NCBI GenBank assembly: GCA_005281725.1
Contig: SSBO01000012.1
Span: forward strand, 12,139,851-12,203,850
Reading direction: 5' to 3'
Length of the DNA stretch: 64,000 nucleotides
Source: Wuchereria bancrofti
Taxonomy: Eukaryota > Nematoda > Chromadorea > Rhabditida > Onchocercidae
Part shown: piece after piece, positions 47,591-60,427 of the stretch
Layout of the letters: each line of letters begins with the position of its first letter
How positions within the stretch are numbered: position 1 is the stretch's first letter
Notes under the pieces: model-generated
Told to the model about the DNA's origin: nothing
The model's database searches: none
The model's input: only the letters and a program-made list of their open reading frames with translations
Position numbers and translations under genes: made by a program

Positions 47591-50500
47591 GTAAATTTTT
47601 TATCATTTAGTTAAAAAATGATTTTCTTCCATTCCATAGATCCTTAGTGCAGTATGTCGCCATACCAAGATATTGTACGACTTATTGCAGTGTTATATCT
47701 TGTATTCACTTGCAAATCATAAGTTTCTTAGCTTCTGATTCACATTTCATTGATATATCTCTCTACTTTCGTAGATGAGGTATATATTTCAGCACGTGTA
47801 TACGTATGCATGCATACTTGCATGCATGCATTATCAGACGCAATAAGTGTATTGCGCATCACACAACAGATTTAATTCAAAAAAAAGTATTGATCGAGTA
47901 ATGAAACAGTATAGCAATTATTTCGAGTGTTAACTTGTTTTTGATAATTGTTAATATAGAATGACGAAAATAGCACATTTCATTTGAATGATACGTCCGT
48001 CTCGTTATAACTTGAATGAATTCCTCTTGAATGACACAAGTCACTTTGATTATATGAATTATTTTGGTTATCGTGGGAATTAATTTGAAAAATTGCAAAA
48101 TGAGTTAAATATGCAGAACTAATTGTAGCTATCAAGTTTATCTCATTCACTTTTATTTTGACTATATTTTGTAATATTAGAGAATTATAATGCAAGCAAA
48201 ATAGTAGTGCAAAAAAAGATATTTTGTAAAATGAGTTATTTAAACATCGTAATAAAATTTTACAATTTAAAAATACTGAAGAATAATGAAACGCATAACT
48301 TTGTATTAGCTTTTATTAGCTTAAACTGAAGTAAGGTTGACTCATTCTATGGTCATTCTTCTAATTCATTTTTTTCCTATTAATTTCAAGATAACAAAAT
48401 AAAAATCCATAAGGAACTAATCACATCAGTTCTTTATGAAATAAGCAATCATTGCTAAAACTAAAGAATAATTCAATATTATTAGTTTTATCAACGCAAG
48501 ACCGCAAAATAATCTTAAAAATTTGAAACCATAAAATTGTGATAACCTATCATTATCTCTGACAACCTATTCATATATTCTTGAAATTCTTGCATTTTTC
48601 TTCTTTAATATAAAATATTTAGCAATTATGGTGTCAAAGATAATGTTGGCATTTCATAATTTAGACTAGGCTTGCAAGTCTTTTTCCATTACCCAAAGAA
48701 GCCCAAAGAATATTATTAAATATATGGAAGAAAAACTTCTGCGACTTATTTATTTCCTTAAAAGATTTGCAATTTTTCTAATGACATCAGTTTCTTGTTT
48801 TGGCTCAATGATTCTTTTAATTCACAAGCGATATTGCAACTGTAATTTAAACTAAACAAATTTTTCATACACTTAAATTATTCCTATTTCTTAACTTCAA
48901 AATATCTTTTCTTTTAGTAAATTACAAATTAATGTCTTTTTAGTAAACTAAAACTTTTTTCTTGTTTAAAAAGAAATTTTACTCATGATCATGAGCATAT
49001 CATAGCACAAGGAACCAAAAAATTCTGTGACCTTTTGTTACGGAGATAAAAAAAATTTTTTTCTGTTTTTGCAAATTGAGAAAATACAAAGAAGAAAAGA
49101 AAGAGAACCTGAAACGTTCACTTTTATCTGTTCACTTTTATTTCATATGATTCTTTTTACATCATATGATTCTTTTTACATCTAGTATGGAGGTGTATTA
49201 AGTAATTGTAGGGATCAAAGTTTACTTTACAGTTCAATTTTTTGTATTTCCAAAATTAAAGAGGATTCTTGATGCCGATAGTAATAGAGAAAGTGATTAG
49301 AGCTAGTTACGACATATCATGTATAAATGATATCATTTCATTTGGAACTAAAATAAAAAACTGGTCATTAGAGATTTTCTCAATTGGATTCTCCTCATAG
49401 TCATTGAGCTGAAGGAATTTTTGCAATCGTTGTAATTATAAAAGTGATTTAAATCCATTTTCAACATTTTGATGTAAGCTATTTCTTGCTATTAGCATTG
49501 AATAAGTGCAATTTGCAATGAATTTTGCTTAATATTTTTGTAAGTAATGGTCTTTATTTTCAAAATAAACTGAAAAAGATTGATCTGTTTGGGCATACTG
49601 CTTCGGAATATAATCCAGCACTGACGACATATTACTTTCTGCTGTTGATGAACAGTTCTGAAAAAAAAAATTTTTTAGTTAGCAATTTTTTTTTGCACAT
49701 ATTCCGGACAATCATGTATGTATGTGTATATTTGTTCACATATTCTTGATACATATATAAAAATCAAATGAATCAGTATTATACTAAGAAGTAATCTTCT
49801 GTTTAATATTTGTTATTGTCAAAGGAAAAATCTATCACACTTGGTAATTTCGGAAACTCTATATAAAAATACTAAAAAAAACTGATAAATGTCGAAAGTT
49901 ATCAAACATAAACAAATAATAGATTTAATAATTACAAGAAGTAAAAGTTATTGAATGACTATATTATGATTATCCTTCTAGAAGCTGATAGTTAATCCAA
50001 CTTATCTCTCTCTCTCAAAAAAAATTACTTCTTACAAACATATAAAAAGAAATACTATAAAAGAAATAATTAGTAAATAAAAAGAAATAATTATGGGAAT
50101 AAAAAAAGAGTATATTTTACTAAAGCACTGCTTACCATGTGTAAGTTTTTGACTGACTGATATTTCAATAGAATGCTGTAAGCAATCAAAACCTGTAAGG
50201 ATATGAGTTAATCTGAATATGAATATAAATTGTGCAAGATCTGCCAGAAAAAGGTATGGTGATTATAGGTTTTGATATCAAATAAAGGAAAAATCAAGAA
50301 AGGAGGAATTAAGAATATAATTTAATTCTTCATGATCTACAAAACAATTTTCTTTTTTCGGTAAAAAAAAACAAATTGAAATATTTTATTTACTTTTTCA
50401 TTTTATGCTGCAAATTCTTTAGTTTTGGGCATTTAACTAATTATTCATATTATCACTGAAAATGAAAGAAAAAAAAGATGAGAACATATTGTAATTAATG

Positions 50501-50624
50501 AACACATTACAATTAACTAATCGCCATTAAATTAATCATAATTGAGTCTGTTCATGAATTATATTATAAATATAAAGTAATCACGTAGTAATATTTTTGA
50601 AAAAAAAAAAAAGAAAAGGTATAC
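47591..50624. other. AT-rich region, no gene accepted
   Basis: It contains a TGCATGCATGCA palindromic run near 47805-47832, a TCTC microsatellite near 50005 and many A/T homopolymers. Further exons of the minus-strand hydrolase (50625-50765) should lie here, but none could be recognised. Confidence 0.45.
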
Positions 50625-50765
50625 GTGAGATATAGCCTTGGCTTGGAAAATTGGTGCCTATAAAACGAATTCCATAACTATGTAAATATGGCAAAATATA
50701 TTTGAAATCATTATGTGAGCCCGGTGTACTGTGACAACCCACAACAATTCCAATGCAGGATCCAC
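50625..50765 (-). CDS. Alpha/beta hydrolase exon, DUF1057-like nematode family (partial gene)
   Basis: One 141-nt exon between a CTTCCAG acceptor and a CTCAC|GTATAC donor reads through without stops. It contains IGIVVGCHSTPGSHNDFKYI followed by GIRFIGTNFPSQGY. The pattern (strand, then H-x-x-P-G-S-H-x-D-F-K-Y, then R-F-I-G-x-N-x-P) is that of the nematode-expanded DUF1057 alpha/beta hydrolases. It covers the first strand and oxyanion-hole loop; the nucleophile serine lies in a later exon not found. Upstream coding-like sequence at about 51005-51140 may hold a preceding exon (one frame reads KIAYEIKGSTISVTDIAY), but its frame does not resolve. Substrate is unknown. Confidence 0.65.
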
Positions 50766-53700
50766 CTGGAAGACTGTCCTTAAATTATTAACACTTAATC
50801 TGATATTATCATATGACCAATCAAAAATGTAATATAAAAGTATTTCCGGTAAAAAAAATATTCAATAGAAGAAGTTTTATATTTATGCAAAATATCATTG
50901 TGTAACAAATAAAAATACAATTAAAATAATAGTCATTTTGAAAAAATTAAAAAATCTATAGTATTATTAAAATGAATGAAAAAAAAAGGAATGTCAAGAA
51001 TAACCTGCACAACAGCATCAATTGATTTTCGATCAAAAAGATCAATTCGTATACGCAATGTCCGTAACACTGATGGTACTTCCTTTAATTTCATAGGCAA
51101 TTTTTGGTTGTCTATTGATCTTAGAGTACTCATTGCTGGGTGAATAAAATGGTTGGTGGTTTGACTTACGTTTGATAGAAAGAATTTGATCAAAAAACTG
51201 ACAAACTAAAAAAAACCATCGATTTTGAAATAATATGGGATATTTTTTGGAGATGAAATTCTTTCGCTGAAAACGGGGATCATTATTTGATGAACTGTCC
51301 ATAAAAAATGTTAACCTTTTCTCAAATTTTTTTTTAATCAACATTTAGAAACTTAAATAGCATTCAACCATTCCACTTCTTTATCACATTTGTTTGTTAT
51401 TACTATTTACAATTGTTATCATTTTCAATTATTACCTCAGACACCTTCCAATAAATAGAATGCCTTACCATTGATAATAGCAGAATAATTCTTCATAAAA
51501 TAAACAATATATCAGTTAAAAGTAAACGAATTAATAAATGGAACAACAACATATTTAATACTGTAATAAAATTAATGTAAAAAAAGAAAAAAAAAAAACG
51601 ATATAAATGAATGAAATAATTATGAGTGTTTCAGATGAGAATGCATTCAGTGTATCAAATCAGAGAGGAAATAACAAAAATTAATTAAATTAGTACCAAA
51701 GTATCTCTTTTTTCTTTGCACTTCAATCTCTCCCACCCATTATTTACATTTTTTGTGATACCATAAACTTGCCATTGAAATTGTACTCATTTATCATCTC
51801 ACTTTTTCTCACTTTTACATTTAACATTTTCACATTTTCACATTCTCACTTTCACATTTAGATCCTACTTGAATGAATCGCTCTCTAATTCCAATCATCA
51901 ATTTGTTTAATTTGTCACAACAAGTATGCAATTAGCACCACTTCTGTGTTATTTTAATTCCAATGTAATTAATCTCTTTATTAAATCATAATAATTATTA
52001 TTGTAATTATTATCTTCTTTTATTAGCTCATAATAAATCGTTTCATTTATAACTGTGAAAATTATAAAACCAAATTTATTTTTCATTTCTTTATTTCTTG
52101 AGATGAAAAAAGAAAATGAGATTAACACATGTAAAGTTGCACTACTGACATACCGACATGAAAGTAACAAACGATAACAATTAGTTAAATGATGAAATTT
52201 AACAAATATTAAGTAATTTTATAAATGTAGCGAAATGAAGGATGAGTGAGAATAAGGGAAATCACAAATATAGTAATTGGAACAGAAAACTGATAGACTA
52301 GTGATAAAGTGGTAATGATAAATAGAATGGGCAATGGAAACAGCTTACTAAATTAGCCAATATTTGGAGTGACATACTGAATGAGTTAGTTAATCAAGAG
52401 ATTTGATTTGCTAATATCAATTGCAAATTTGCTTACAATCAGGAAGGGGAAAAGAAAGAAGGAATGATAATTATTTAAATAGAGAATCTTATTTAAATAG
52501 AGAAATTATTTAAATGGAAAATTTTAAGTAGAGAAATTTGTTATGTTTTTCTCACTCTTAAATTGAAAAATATTCCAGAAATGATCATACAAGTAACAGA
52601 AAAGTAATTTGATCGATGAAACGTGGGTAAGTGTGGGTAAGTATCATTTTGATGTCTCGAAATTATCAGTGAGAGGGTTGTTTACTTATGGCAGGTCATA
52701 AATTGATTGGTGCAAAGATTGTTTAAATAAAACAAAAAAAAAAATGCTAACCAAAATGTAAAGTAGGAGAGCTGCAAATGAGACCTGAATTTAAGTTAAC
52801 CACTTATTACAAAACGAATAATTTTATTTAATCTGTTGCGACTTTATTGTATAATTCCAATAATTTCGTTACTATTGAAATAAAAGTTTATTTTCCCAAT
52901 AACCTATTTTGGATTTAAATGAATTAAAACTAATTATTTTGATTAATTCAAGCGACAATTAGCTCTTCATAGAATTTTTATTCATTAAATTATAAAGATG
53001 GCGTCGGGATCAAAATATGAAATCAGCTGCATTTATAACGAACAAAAGGATTCAACCATTTTGCATAATGTTTGAAAGATAAATGTTAATATCAAACATT
53101 GGAAAATCAATAACCATTGTTATAGATCTCAAAATAATAATGCTAATTTCAGAGACCAATTTTACAAGTAACTACTATTACATCTTAAATTCCCCCTCCC
53201 TCCCAAAAAAAAAAGAAAAAAAACTGAAACAAACACAAAAAAATTAGAATACCTTGTTATTTTTAGATAGAATGCATGGGAAAATGAACGAAGAATGAAT
53301 GAGAGAAATGAAGCAATTGTCGTAGCATTCAATCATTTATCATTTTAGCTTCACCAGCTGATACAGTGAAACTTCATTGTTCTTATCATAAAAAAAAAAA
53401 TAAAAAAAAAAGAAAAGAAGATGACAAGGAAATATTAGTTAAAGCGATTAAAAACTATTTCGTTGCTCTAAAAATTCTTTATTAATTTCAATAAACAATA
53501 ATAATTTACATTATTTTAGTGCTATTTTATTTGAAAAAAAAGTGAAACGATGTCGCGAAACTCGAAATAATCTAGCGAACCTCCAAATAACTTACCAAAT
53601 ATATCAACAAAATTGTATTAATCCATAATACTAAATTTCGTTTTAATTGAACATTAGAAATGTAAAACTCTTTCAAATTATACATCATGTAGGCAATCAT

Positions 53701-54769
53701 TATTTCATCACTCATCCTCCCATTATACTTGAGCTTATCTGCTTGTCCCGACATTTTTATCTGTTAACAAAGGGTATGTACATTGTTTAATATGTTAAAA
53801 ATTACTCCTTTGTTCCAAATCAAATTCGCTTGTAATGTCGAAATATTGTAAGGTCTTTTAAGCTGATAGTCATCCTTTGGCAAGCTACAATATTAAAACC
53901 CATCTCTTACTATATAAAGAGCAAAGATCATTTGATAGCTCCTTACTTAATAATCATGCTCTTGTTGCAAGTCAATGCCCACTATAAAAGGATTTAAATC
54001 CTTTGTCTCAATCAGTTCTAACAGTTTTTTTCTTACCAGTAAGCTACGATTCGGCTGCTCTCCCTCTCCCACAATTCAATTCATTTCACCATCAATATAT
54101 TCGTTCATCCATTTTCTTCATCTCATTCGTAGATATTCTACGAAATTATCAGTATTGTTGATATAGATTAATATCTATATATTGTGGGTGTTAGCCAAAT
54201 AAAATCGTTAAAACAAATCTTTCTCATTCAACGCATTCATCTACACCAACTACAATAACAAACAAGGAAGGACTTTGAGCATACGGAAAGTTATATTCAG
54301 ACTGAACCCCAACTTTCACAACAAACGAGTTGTAGAAAGAATTCTCGTAAAATCTTGTTGGTTTTCCAAAAAAATTTTAAACTTTTTCTTTTTCTTCTCA
54401 AATTATACAATTTCGAGTAGCTGAATCACTAGTTAATTAGTAAATTAATCAATTAACCAGTATGTTCTCATTAACAACCATTTGCAAGCAGACATTGTCT
54501 AATATTTTAATCAATTCGAACGGTTAAATATTGTTAATGTATACTTTGGAATTTCAGAAATTTGTTTTATTTCAGAAGTTTTGTAGAAAGAATTCAAAAA
54601 TTTTATTCCACTTTATTTTAGAAATTTGTCCCTCTTTTTTTCTGACTAATCATTCAAATTTAAAATTTTTACAATATTAAATGACGGAATAAAGTCATAT
54701 AATTAATTAGTAAAATAGTAACAGCTATTAAAAAATAATAATAATGATATTAATAATAAGAATAATAAT
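50766..54769. other. AT-rich region, no firm gene
   Basis: Apart from the possible hydrolase exon near 51005-51140, nothing is recognised. A 60-codon minus-strand open frame starts MSGQADKLKY at 53754 but has no family match I know. A perfect 18-bp palindrome, AAAGGATTTAAATCCTTT, lies at 53987-54004. ATTTAAATAGAGAA-type short repeats occur at 52478-52530. Confidence 0.4.
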
Positions 54770-55415
54770 AATAATAAAAATTAATGCTGACAGCTAATGA
54801 ATGAATGTTCAAGTAAATGTTTGAGAAAAAGAAATGATTTCAAAAAAATTAAAAGAAGAGGTAATTTATTGAAATGTACACATATGACTCTAAGTATTAG
54901 CAAATATCGCACATGAAATAGTTGAAAGTTCTTCATTATTATTATTGTTGTTGGAATAATAATTAATAAAAAAAGGAAGAAACAAGAAAGATTAATTCAC
55001 TAAAATAATGAAATATCAAAACAATTCATTAACGGCAATGAGCCAATTCGAATTTTTCGTTTGCACTTAAAACTTCACCCATTATCCAATCTAATTTCTT
55101 ATACTAAACATCAATGAATTATTTTCTCACCAAGATATTCATTGCAAGCTTACATGAAATAGTCAAAATAGCTGGAAGAGTACCAATAAGCAAACTTAAA
55201 TAAACAAAACATTAAATAAGACGTATATAGAAAGAATGCGATGAAACTGATGTAGGAAAAAAAATACAATTTATAATAAATTTCCCTCCTTTTCGTTAAG
55301 GGACAATTATCTATTTATTTAATTGTTTCCTACTTTAATTTATATTCTTACGTCTATTCTCGTCGCTCACGTTGTACTCTCAGTAGAACTGGCCGAACTG
55401 ACTGTTTTTCCGCAC

Positions 55416-55437
55416 CTCAAACTTGGGTAATTAAACC
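55416..55437 (-). ncRNA. Exact nematode SL1 spliced-leader sequence (candidate SL RNA gene)
   Basis: Minus strand 55437-55416 is a perfect 22-nt match to the SL1 leader (starts GGTTTAATTACCC, ends AAGTTTGAG), followed at once by GT, as in an SL RNA gene. SL RNAs donate this leader to pre-mRNA 5' ends. Downstream, 55389-55371 can fold as GTTCTACT-GAG-AGTACAAC, one mismatch in an 8-bp stem. I see no clear Sm-binding site (RAUUUUUGR-like) and no 5S rRNA gene nearby, although many nematode SL1 genes sit in 5S repeats. Alternatives are a diverged SL gene or a retrocopied trans-spliced mRNA end. The match itself is certain; the gene call is not. Confidence 0.6.
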
Positions 55438-55491
55438 TTTATTTAGCATAAAACAAATCAACATCATAATAGCGCATTATACATATCGCAC

Positions 55492-55866
55492 NNNNNNNNN
55501 NNNNNNNNNNNNNNNNNNNNNNNNNNNNNNNNNNNNNNNNNNNNNNNNNNNNNNNNNNNNNNNNNNNNNNNNNNNNNNNNNNNNNNNNNNNNNNNNNNNN
55601 NNNNNNNNNNNNNNNNNNNNNNNNNNNNNNNNNNNNNNNNNNNNNNNNNNNNNNNNNNNNNNNNNNNNNNNNNNNNNNNNNNNNNNNNNNNNNNNNNNNN
55701 NNNNNNNNNNNNNNNNNNNNNNNNNNNNNNNNNNNNNNNNNNNNNNNNNNNNNNNNNNNNNNNNNNNNNNNNNNNNNNNNNNNNNNNNNNNNNNNNNNNN
55801 NNNNNNNNNNNNNNNNNNNNNNNNNNNNNNNNNNNNNNNNNNNNNNNNNNNNNNNNNNNNNNNNNN
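55492..55866. other. Assembly gap, 375 N
   Basis: Run of 375 Ns lying between the SL1 sequence and the second copy of the 470-bp duplication. Gene content inside is unknown. Confidence 1.
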
Positions 55867-56337
55867 TAATAATAATAATAATAATAATAATTAATGCTGA
55901 CAGCTAATGAATGAATATTCAAGTAAATGTTTGCGAAGAAATGATTTCAAAAAAATTAAAAGAGGTAATTTATTGAGATGCACACATGTGACTCTAAGTA
56001 TTAGCAAATATCGCACATGAAACAGTTGAAAGTTCTTCATTATTATTATTATTGTTGGAATAATAATTAATAAAAAAAAGAAGAAACAAGAAAGATTAAT
56101 TCACTGAAATAATGAAATATCAAAACAATTCATTAACGGCAATGAGCCAATTCGAATTTTCCGTTTGCACTTAAAACTTCACCCATCATCCAATCTAACT
56201 TCTTATACTAAACATCAATGAATTATTTTCCCACCAAGATATTTATTACAAGCTTACATGAAATGGTCAAAATAGCTGGAAGAGCAAACTTAAATAAACA
56301 AAACATTAAATAAGACGTATATAGAAAGAATGCGATA

Positions 56338-58544
56338 TGAGATGAGACTACAATTTAAATAAATTGGCAATTATTCTTATCAGTTGATAAAAGGAATGAT
56401 ATGTTAAAAGATTAAGATTAACAAGTAAACAAATGAATAAATAAAAGAAAAAACATTGGCAATAGTTTAACATCACTTCCTATATCGATTTGATGACTTT
56501 TTCAAATGTTTCAATTGAAACGAAAAATCGATATGTATGGCCCATGGAATCCAAATTCCTTCTTTCTCTTTTTTTTTAACAGTATAAAGTATATAATTTT
56601 TTGATCGCATAATTGAAAAAATATTACAGTTACTTTCTTCCGCAATCATACCTAAAAAATTGTTTCTAAAATACGGACAAAGAGAAATGAACCTTAGTGT
56701 ATTTCTTCTCATTAATAAGTGAGAATTCTCTCAGTAGTGGAACTCTCTTAGGTTCTTGATAGATAGTAACTTTCTTATCATTAAAAAAAGTGAATTTCAA
56801 AAATTCACTTTTTAAAAAGAAAAAAAAAGAAGGGAAATGAATTGTTTTCCTACATGCACTGATTATTTTATTGATTTCTAATAGAATCGTTATTTTAAGA
56901 GTGTAAATTGAAGTGCTTATTGTCATATCTGAGGTGAAAGTTGAAAATATAATTTTCCTTTCAAGTAAATAACCGATCTGAACAGATAATTCAGAGTAGT
57001 TAACAAAAAGAAGCAACGTTTAATCATTTGTCATCTTTCACTATAATGTAATTTTCAGTTAAGATGAGACAGATCTATATCTATGCAAGAGTTCTCTTAT
57101 GAAATAATATTTAGAGCAAGAAATTCCAATCAGTGATAAGCTAAACTTTACCGTTTGTTCTGATATCTGATCTGATATTTGATCTTGACTTAGAAGATTC
57201 AATTATTACTTTCCATCTTTTATCATCTCGAAATCGACAAAAAATCTTTTTTTTGCTCTTCCTAATGTTATCATTAAGAAATTTTTAATCGAAATTTCTG
57301 CTATAGCAACATTAACATAAAATTGACATGACGCTGAAAGTGAATTGTATGGATAGGCATGATATGATAAAGTCATTGTGAAATTTTTCTGATTAGAATT
57401 GATTATTGAAAAACAAAAAGTTCTGTAAAAGCTTGGTTTGTCCCCATGATCTGCAATAAATTGGCAGAGTTCAAATTTGTGGGTCAAAAATCTGAATATC
57501 AATAATTTTTCAGCGGTTAAATGATGCTTCAAAATCAAGTGATCGTTGTTTATTTGTGATGAAGTGGACTGCAACTCATTTCAGTTCTAATTAATACAAT
57601 TCCGGCAATAAATCCGCAACATTTAGTTAATAATAAAAATTCCGATTGCTCCCATAATTGTTTTTTTTTCACTTTCTAGTTTGTTAGTAACTAACAGGTG
57701 TAGCAATAATGATAGTTCATTATTTGTTGTATTTGATTAAAGTTCATATGAACTTGTTTTCCGTACTTCTGGCATTAATCCTGATGCCTCAACTTTTATG
57801 TTCATTATTGACATTTATTCGGCAGAAGTAATTACTGCGGAAGTTTAACACTGATAAGCCTTTCTTAACATCTAGCAGAATGGTTCTCGTAAATATTCCT
57901 TTTTTTTTCATTCTGTATTATTGGTGACAAACTTTATGGATGTTAATGACAAGAATATTGTTTCGAGACTTGTACTTTATTTATTAGTTGCAGATCCTTC
58001 TCGACCCTTCACTTTTTATATTCAGTAATCTGTGTATCAAAAGAAATACGGTGGTGCTAGAAGGTTGAAGGTTGACAATTAATAGAAGGATAATTAATGT
58101 CATCAGTTCATTATCAACATTAGATTTGTGATTTGTTGATAATACTCTATCATACTACTAGTTGAGGATATAATTAATATTTCAGTAGAAGTGAAATATG
58201 TAAAATCTCAATTGTAGTTTCATCTACTGTCGAAATATGTGACATTGATTGGAGAGATATATTTTAATTATCCTACAGATATTTAAATCTTAACAACTTT
58301 TTCTTTATCTTAACAGATAAGGCTAATAATGTCACCGGTTTTTTTCTGCTATAATGGTGTAATGAAAATAATTTGCCGATCGATTGTAAACAATGCAGTA
58401 GTTAGAGTAACATTAGTAGTTACATCGATACAAATTTATTTCCACTTTTTGGTCCTAATGTTGTGTCCAGAAAATGACTACCGTATGAATTATTATTGAT
58501 GTAAAACTACTAACTATTTCATATTTTGTAATTGAAGAACTTAC
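56338..58544. other. No gene recognised; may hold 3' exons of the VWA-like gene
   Basis: AT-rich. The minus-strand VWA-like gene leaves its last visible exon through a good donor at 58545, so at least one more exon should lie here or further left. Open frames at 57206-57574 and 56666-57016 on that strand lack a recognisable family or splice context. Confidence 0.4.
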
Positions 58545-60427
58545 CAATACTCTGGATGGTACACATTCTACAGATTCGGTTACTGTCACCGGTAGATCGG
58601 ATGAAGTTACAGTTGAATTAATAATATCTTCAACTTCTATCTCTTCATGAATGGTACCCGTAATCCAGGAATTTGTAGGAAGATTTGCTGATATATCGTA
58701 TTCTCCAGTTACATATTCATCGGTTGAAGCTGTTGAAGTGAGCAAATCTTCCGATGTCGTAAAGTCCTTAGTTTGTAATGCTAAAAAAGTATTGCACAAA
58801 ATTATGCAAATTTCTTACTTTTGATACAAATTGTAGGTGGAAATTTCTAGAGATTGGAAAGTATTCAAGATTTGGTGTATTGTAAAAGAAATCACACTGA
58901 TAAAAATTCTAATAAACATTTTCAATGTAATTTTGTTACATTATCGAAATTTTTACTAACCGTGTAGGATAGCTTCTATTAATTGATCAACATTCATTTG
59001 TGAAGAATATGCGCTCAGGGTGTCAATATTCCGGAAATATGCTGGATTACCGACAATAATACGAGGCGAACTAGTTGGATTCTCTTCTGCCATCTGTTTT
59101 AATAAATCTTTCGCAGACTTCATATCATTCTTATACATTTTCCGGTTTCTGAAAATTAATGTTCCAAGTTTGAGACTTCACTAACCGATGTTGATTTGAT
59201 TTCACGAATTTTTGAAATGATTTCAAAAACTGCTTGTACACTTATTTTAGAGTGCGGATAAAAAGGAGCTTGTTGTGCCTGAATATTACCTAAAAGTAGT
59301 CTAATAAATAAAGAATAAAAAATGATTAGGTTTAGTAGGAAAAATAATTTCATCCTTTTTTATTGAGAATAAATAATGGTTAAACCTGTACATAGCCACA
59401 TCCGGAACAAATATTATGTTTGTAATTCGTGATGACCATGGAATTTTGCGAAATGATTCAATTGCACTAAAATTTTTATATTTTGATAAGCATTTAAATG
59501 AAAAACTAAAACTTTCGAAATTCAAAAAATTTCAATTACTTATATTTCAGGATTTATTCATTTTTACTGCAAAACAAACAAACAAAAAAATATAAAGTGT
59601 GATTACTTCGTAACGCTAATGTCACTATTCGACTTCACATCATGAAAAATGTTTTCTAATTCACAAATAACTTCCGTCTTCGATAGCAATTTGCTAAAAG
59701 TTGTTTGATCATTGATTTCTTCGATGACATATGTCGCACAAGGATTATCGTTCCTTTCTATTACTTTCTCAACAATTGTTAATATTTTATCCTGAAGAAA
59801 AAAAATCTATTTCACTTCAATTCTTTCCATTTTTTATTCATTCTAATTCAATCTCATACTATTTTACTTATGTTTTAATGATATTTCAAGGGTAGTCACT
59901 TACCCTGTATAACATTCCTTCAGTTTTATTCTCTTTGCCTTCAGCTGTACTTACTGTTAGGACGATAGTTTCGGCGGGTATTATCTTGGCGTCTTCTATT
60001 CTGCTTGTTGTCGCCTCTAAAATTAAAGTTTATTTCTATATTGATAGGTATAAATGATTTCACCCTTTTCAATATTTTCAAAATTTCATTCAACAGATTG
60101 TGAACAAAATGACGAAAATGAACTGAAGAAAAGTAACTTGAAATTGTGATATCAAAAATACGTTCCAGTAATATTATATTAATGATAATTATTCTCAGTC
60201 ATTACTGATATTGTCATCATTTTTAATGATCATTGTTATAAAATGGAAACTAAAGAATTGAAATTTGGACCAGTTTCATTGTCGTCTGAATGACGGTGAC
60301 GGCTTTTAATTATTATTAGTGCAACCGGTACAACAATGGTAGCAATTATAATAAGTAATAATGTGAAGGCAAATAGGATCCACTTTTTTTGACCACTATA
60401 GTCCGTAATATACACTTTCCTTGCCAT
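58545..60427 (-). CDS. Type II membrane protein with von Willebrand A-like ectodomain (3' end not found)
   Basis: Exons 60427-60271, 60016-59904, 59791-59607, 59466-59386, 59300-59186, 59148-58961 and 58780-58545. After a 16-residue basic N terminus (MARKVYITDYSGQKKW) comes one transmembrane segment (about residues 17-40) with no signal peptide, so a cytoplasmic N terminus is expected. The ectodomain follows a VWA fold: TIVLTVSTAEGK (first strand), NAIESFRKI, RITNIIFVPDVA (central strand) and SAKDLLKQMAEENP...RIIVGNPAYFRNIDTLS with DQLIEAI (last strand and helix). The metal-site D-x-S-x-S is degenerate (T-V-S-T-A), so metal-dependent binding is doubtful. A Thr/Ser-rich stalk follows. All phases agree except between the fifth and sixth exons, which differ by one base; this is a lesion, an error, or a missed splice site. 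Ligand is unknown. VWA assignment is from fold pattern, not strong identity. Confidence 0.6.

Larger units (their letters stand above)
54770..56337. repeat. Diverged ~470-bp duplication flanking the 375-N gap
   Basis: 54770-55242 and about 55875-56337 align end to end with scattered substitutions and indels (for example, the right copy lacks about 10 nt in the GGAAGAG...CAAACTT segment). Both begin after an AAT/TAA trinucleotide run. Unlike the gap-junction repeats the copies are not identical, so this is either a true tandem duplication or two haplotypes placed side by side. Confidence 0.8.

Noticed and set aside
56666..57574. Two minus-strand open frames (122 and 116 codons) left of the VWA-like gene
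   Set aside because: Low-complexity composition, no domain, and no phase-compatible acceptor linking them to the 58545 donor.
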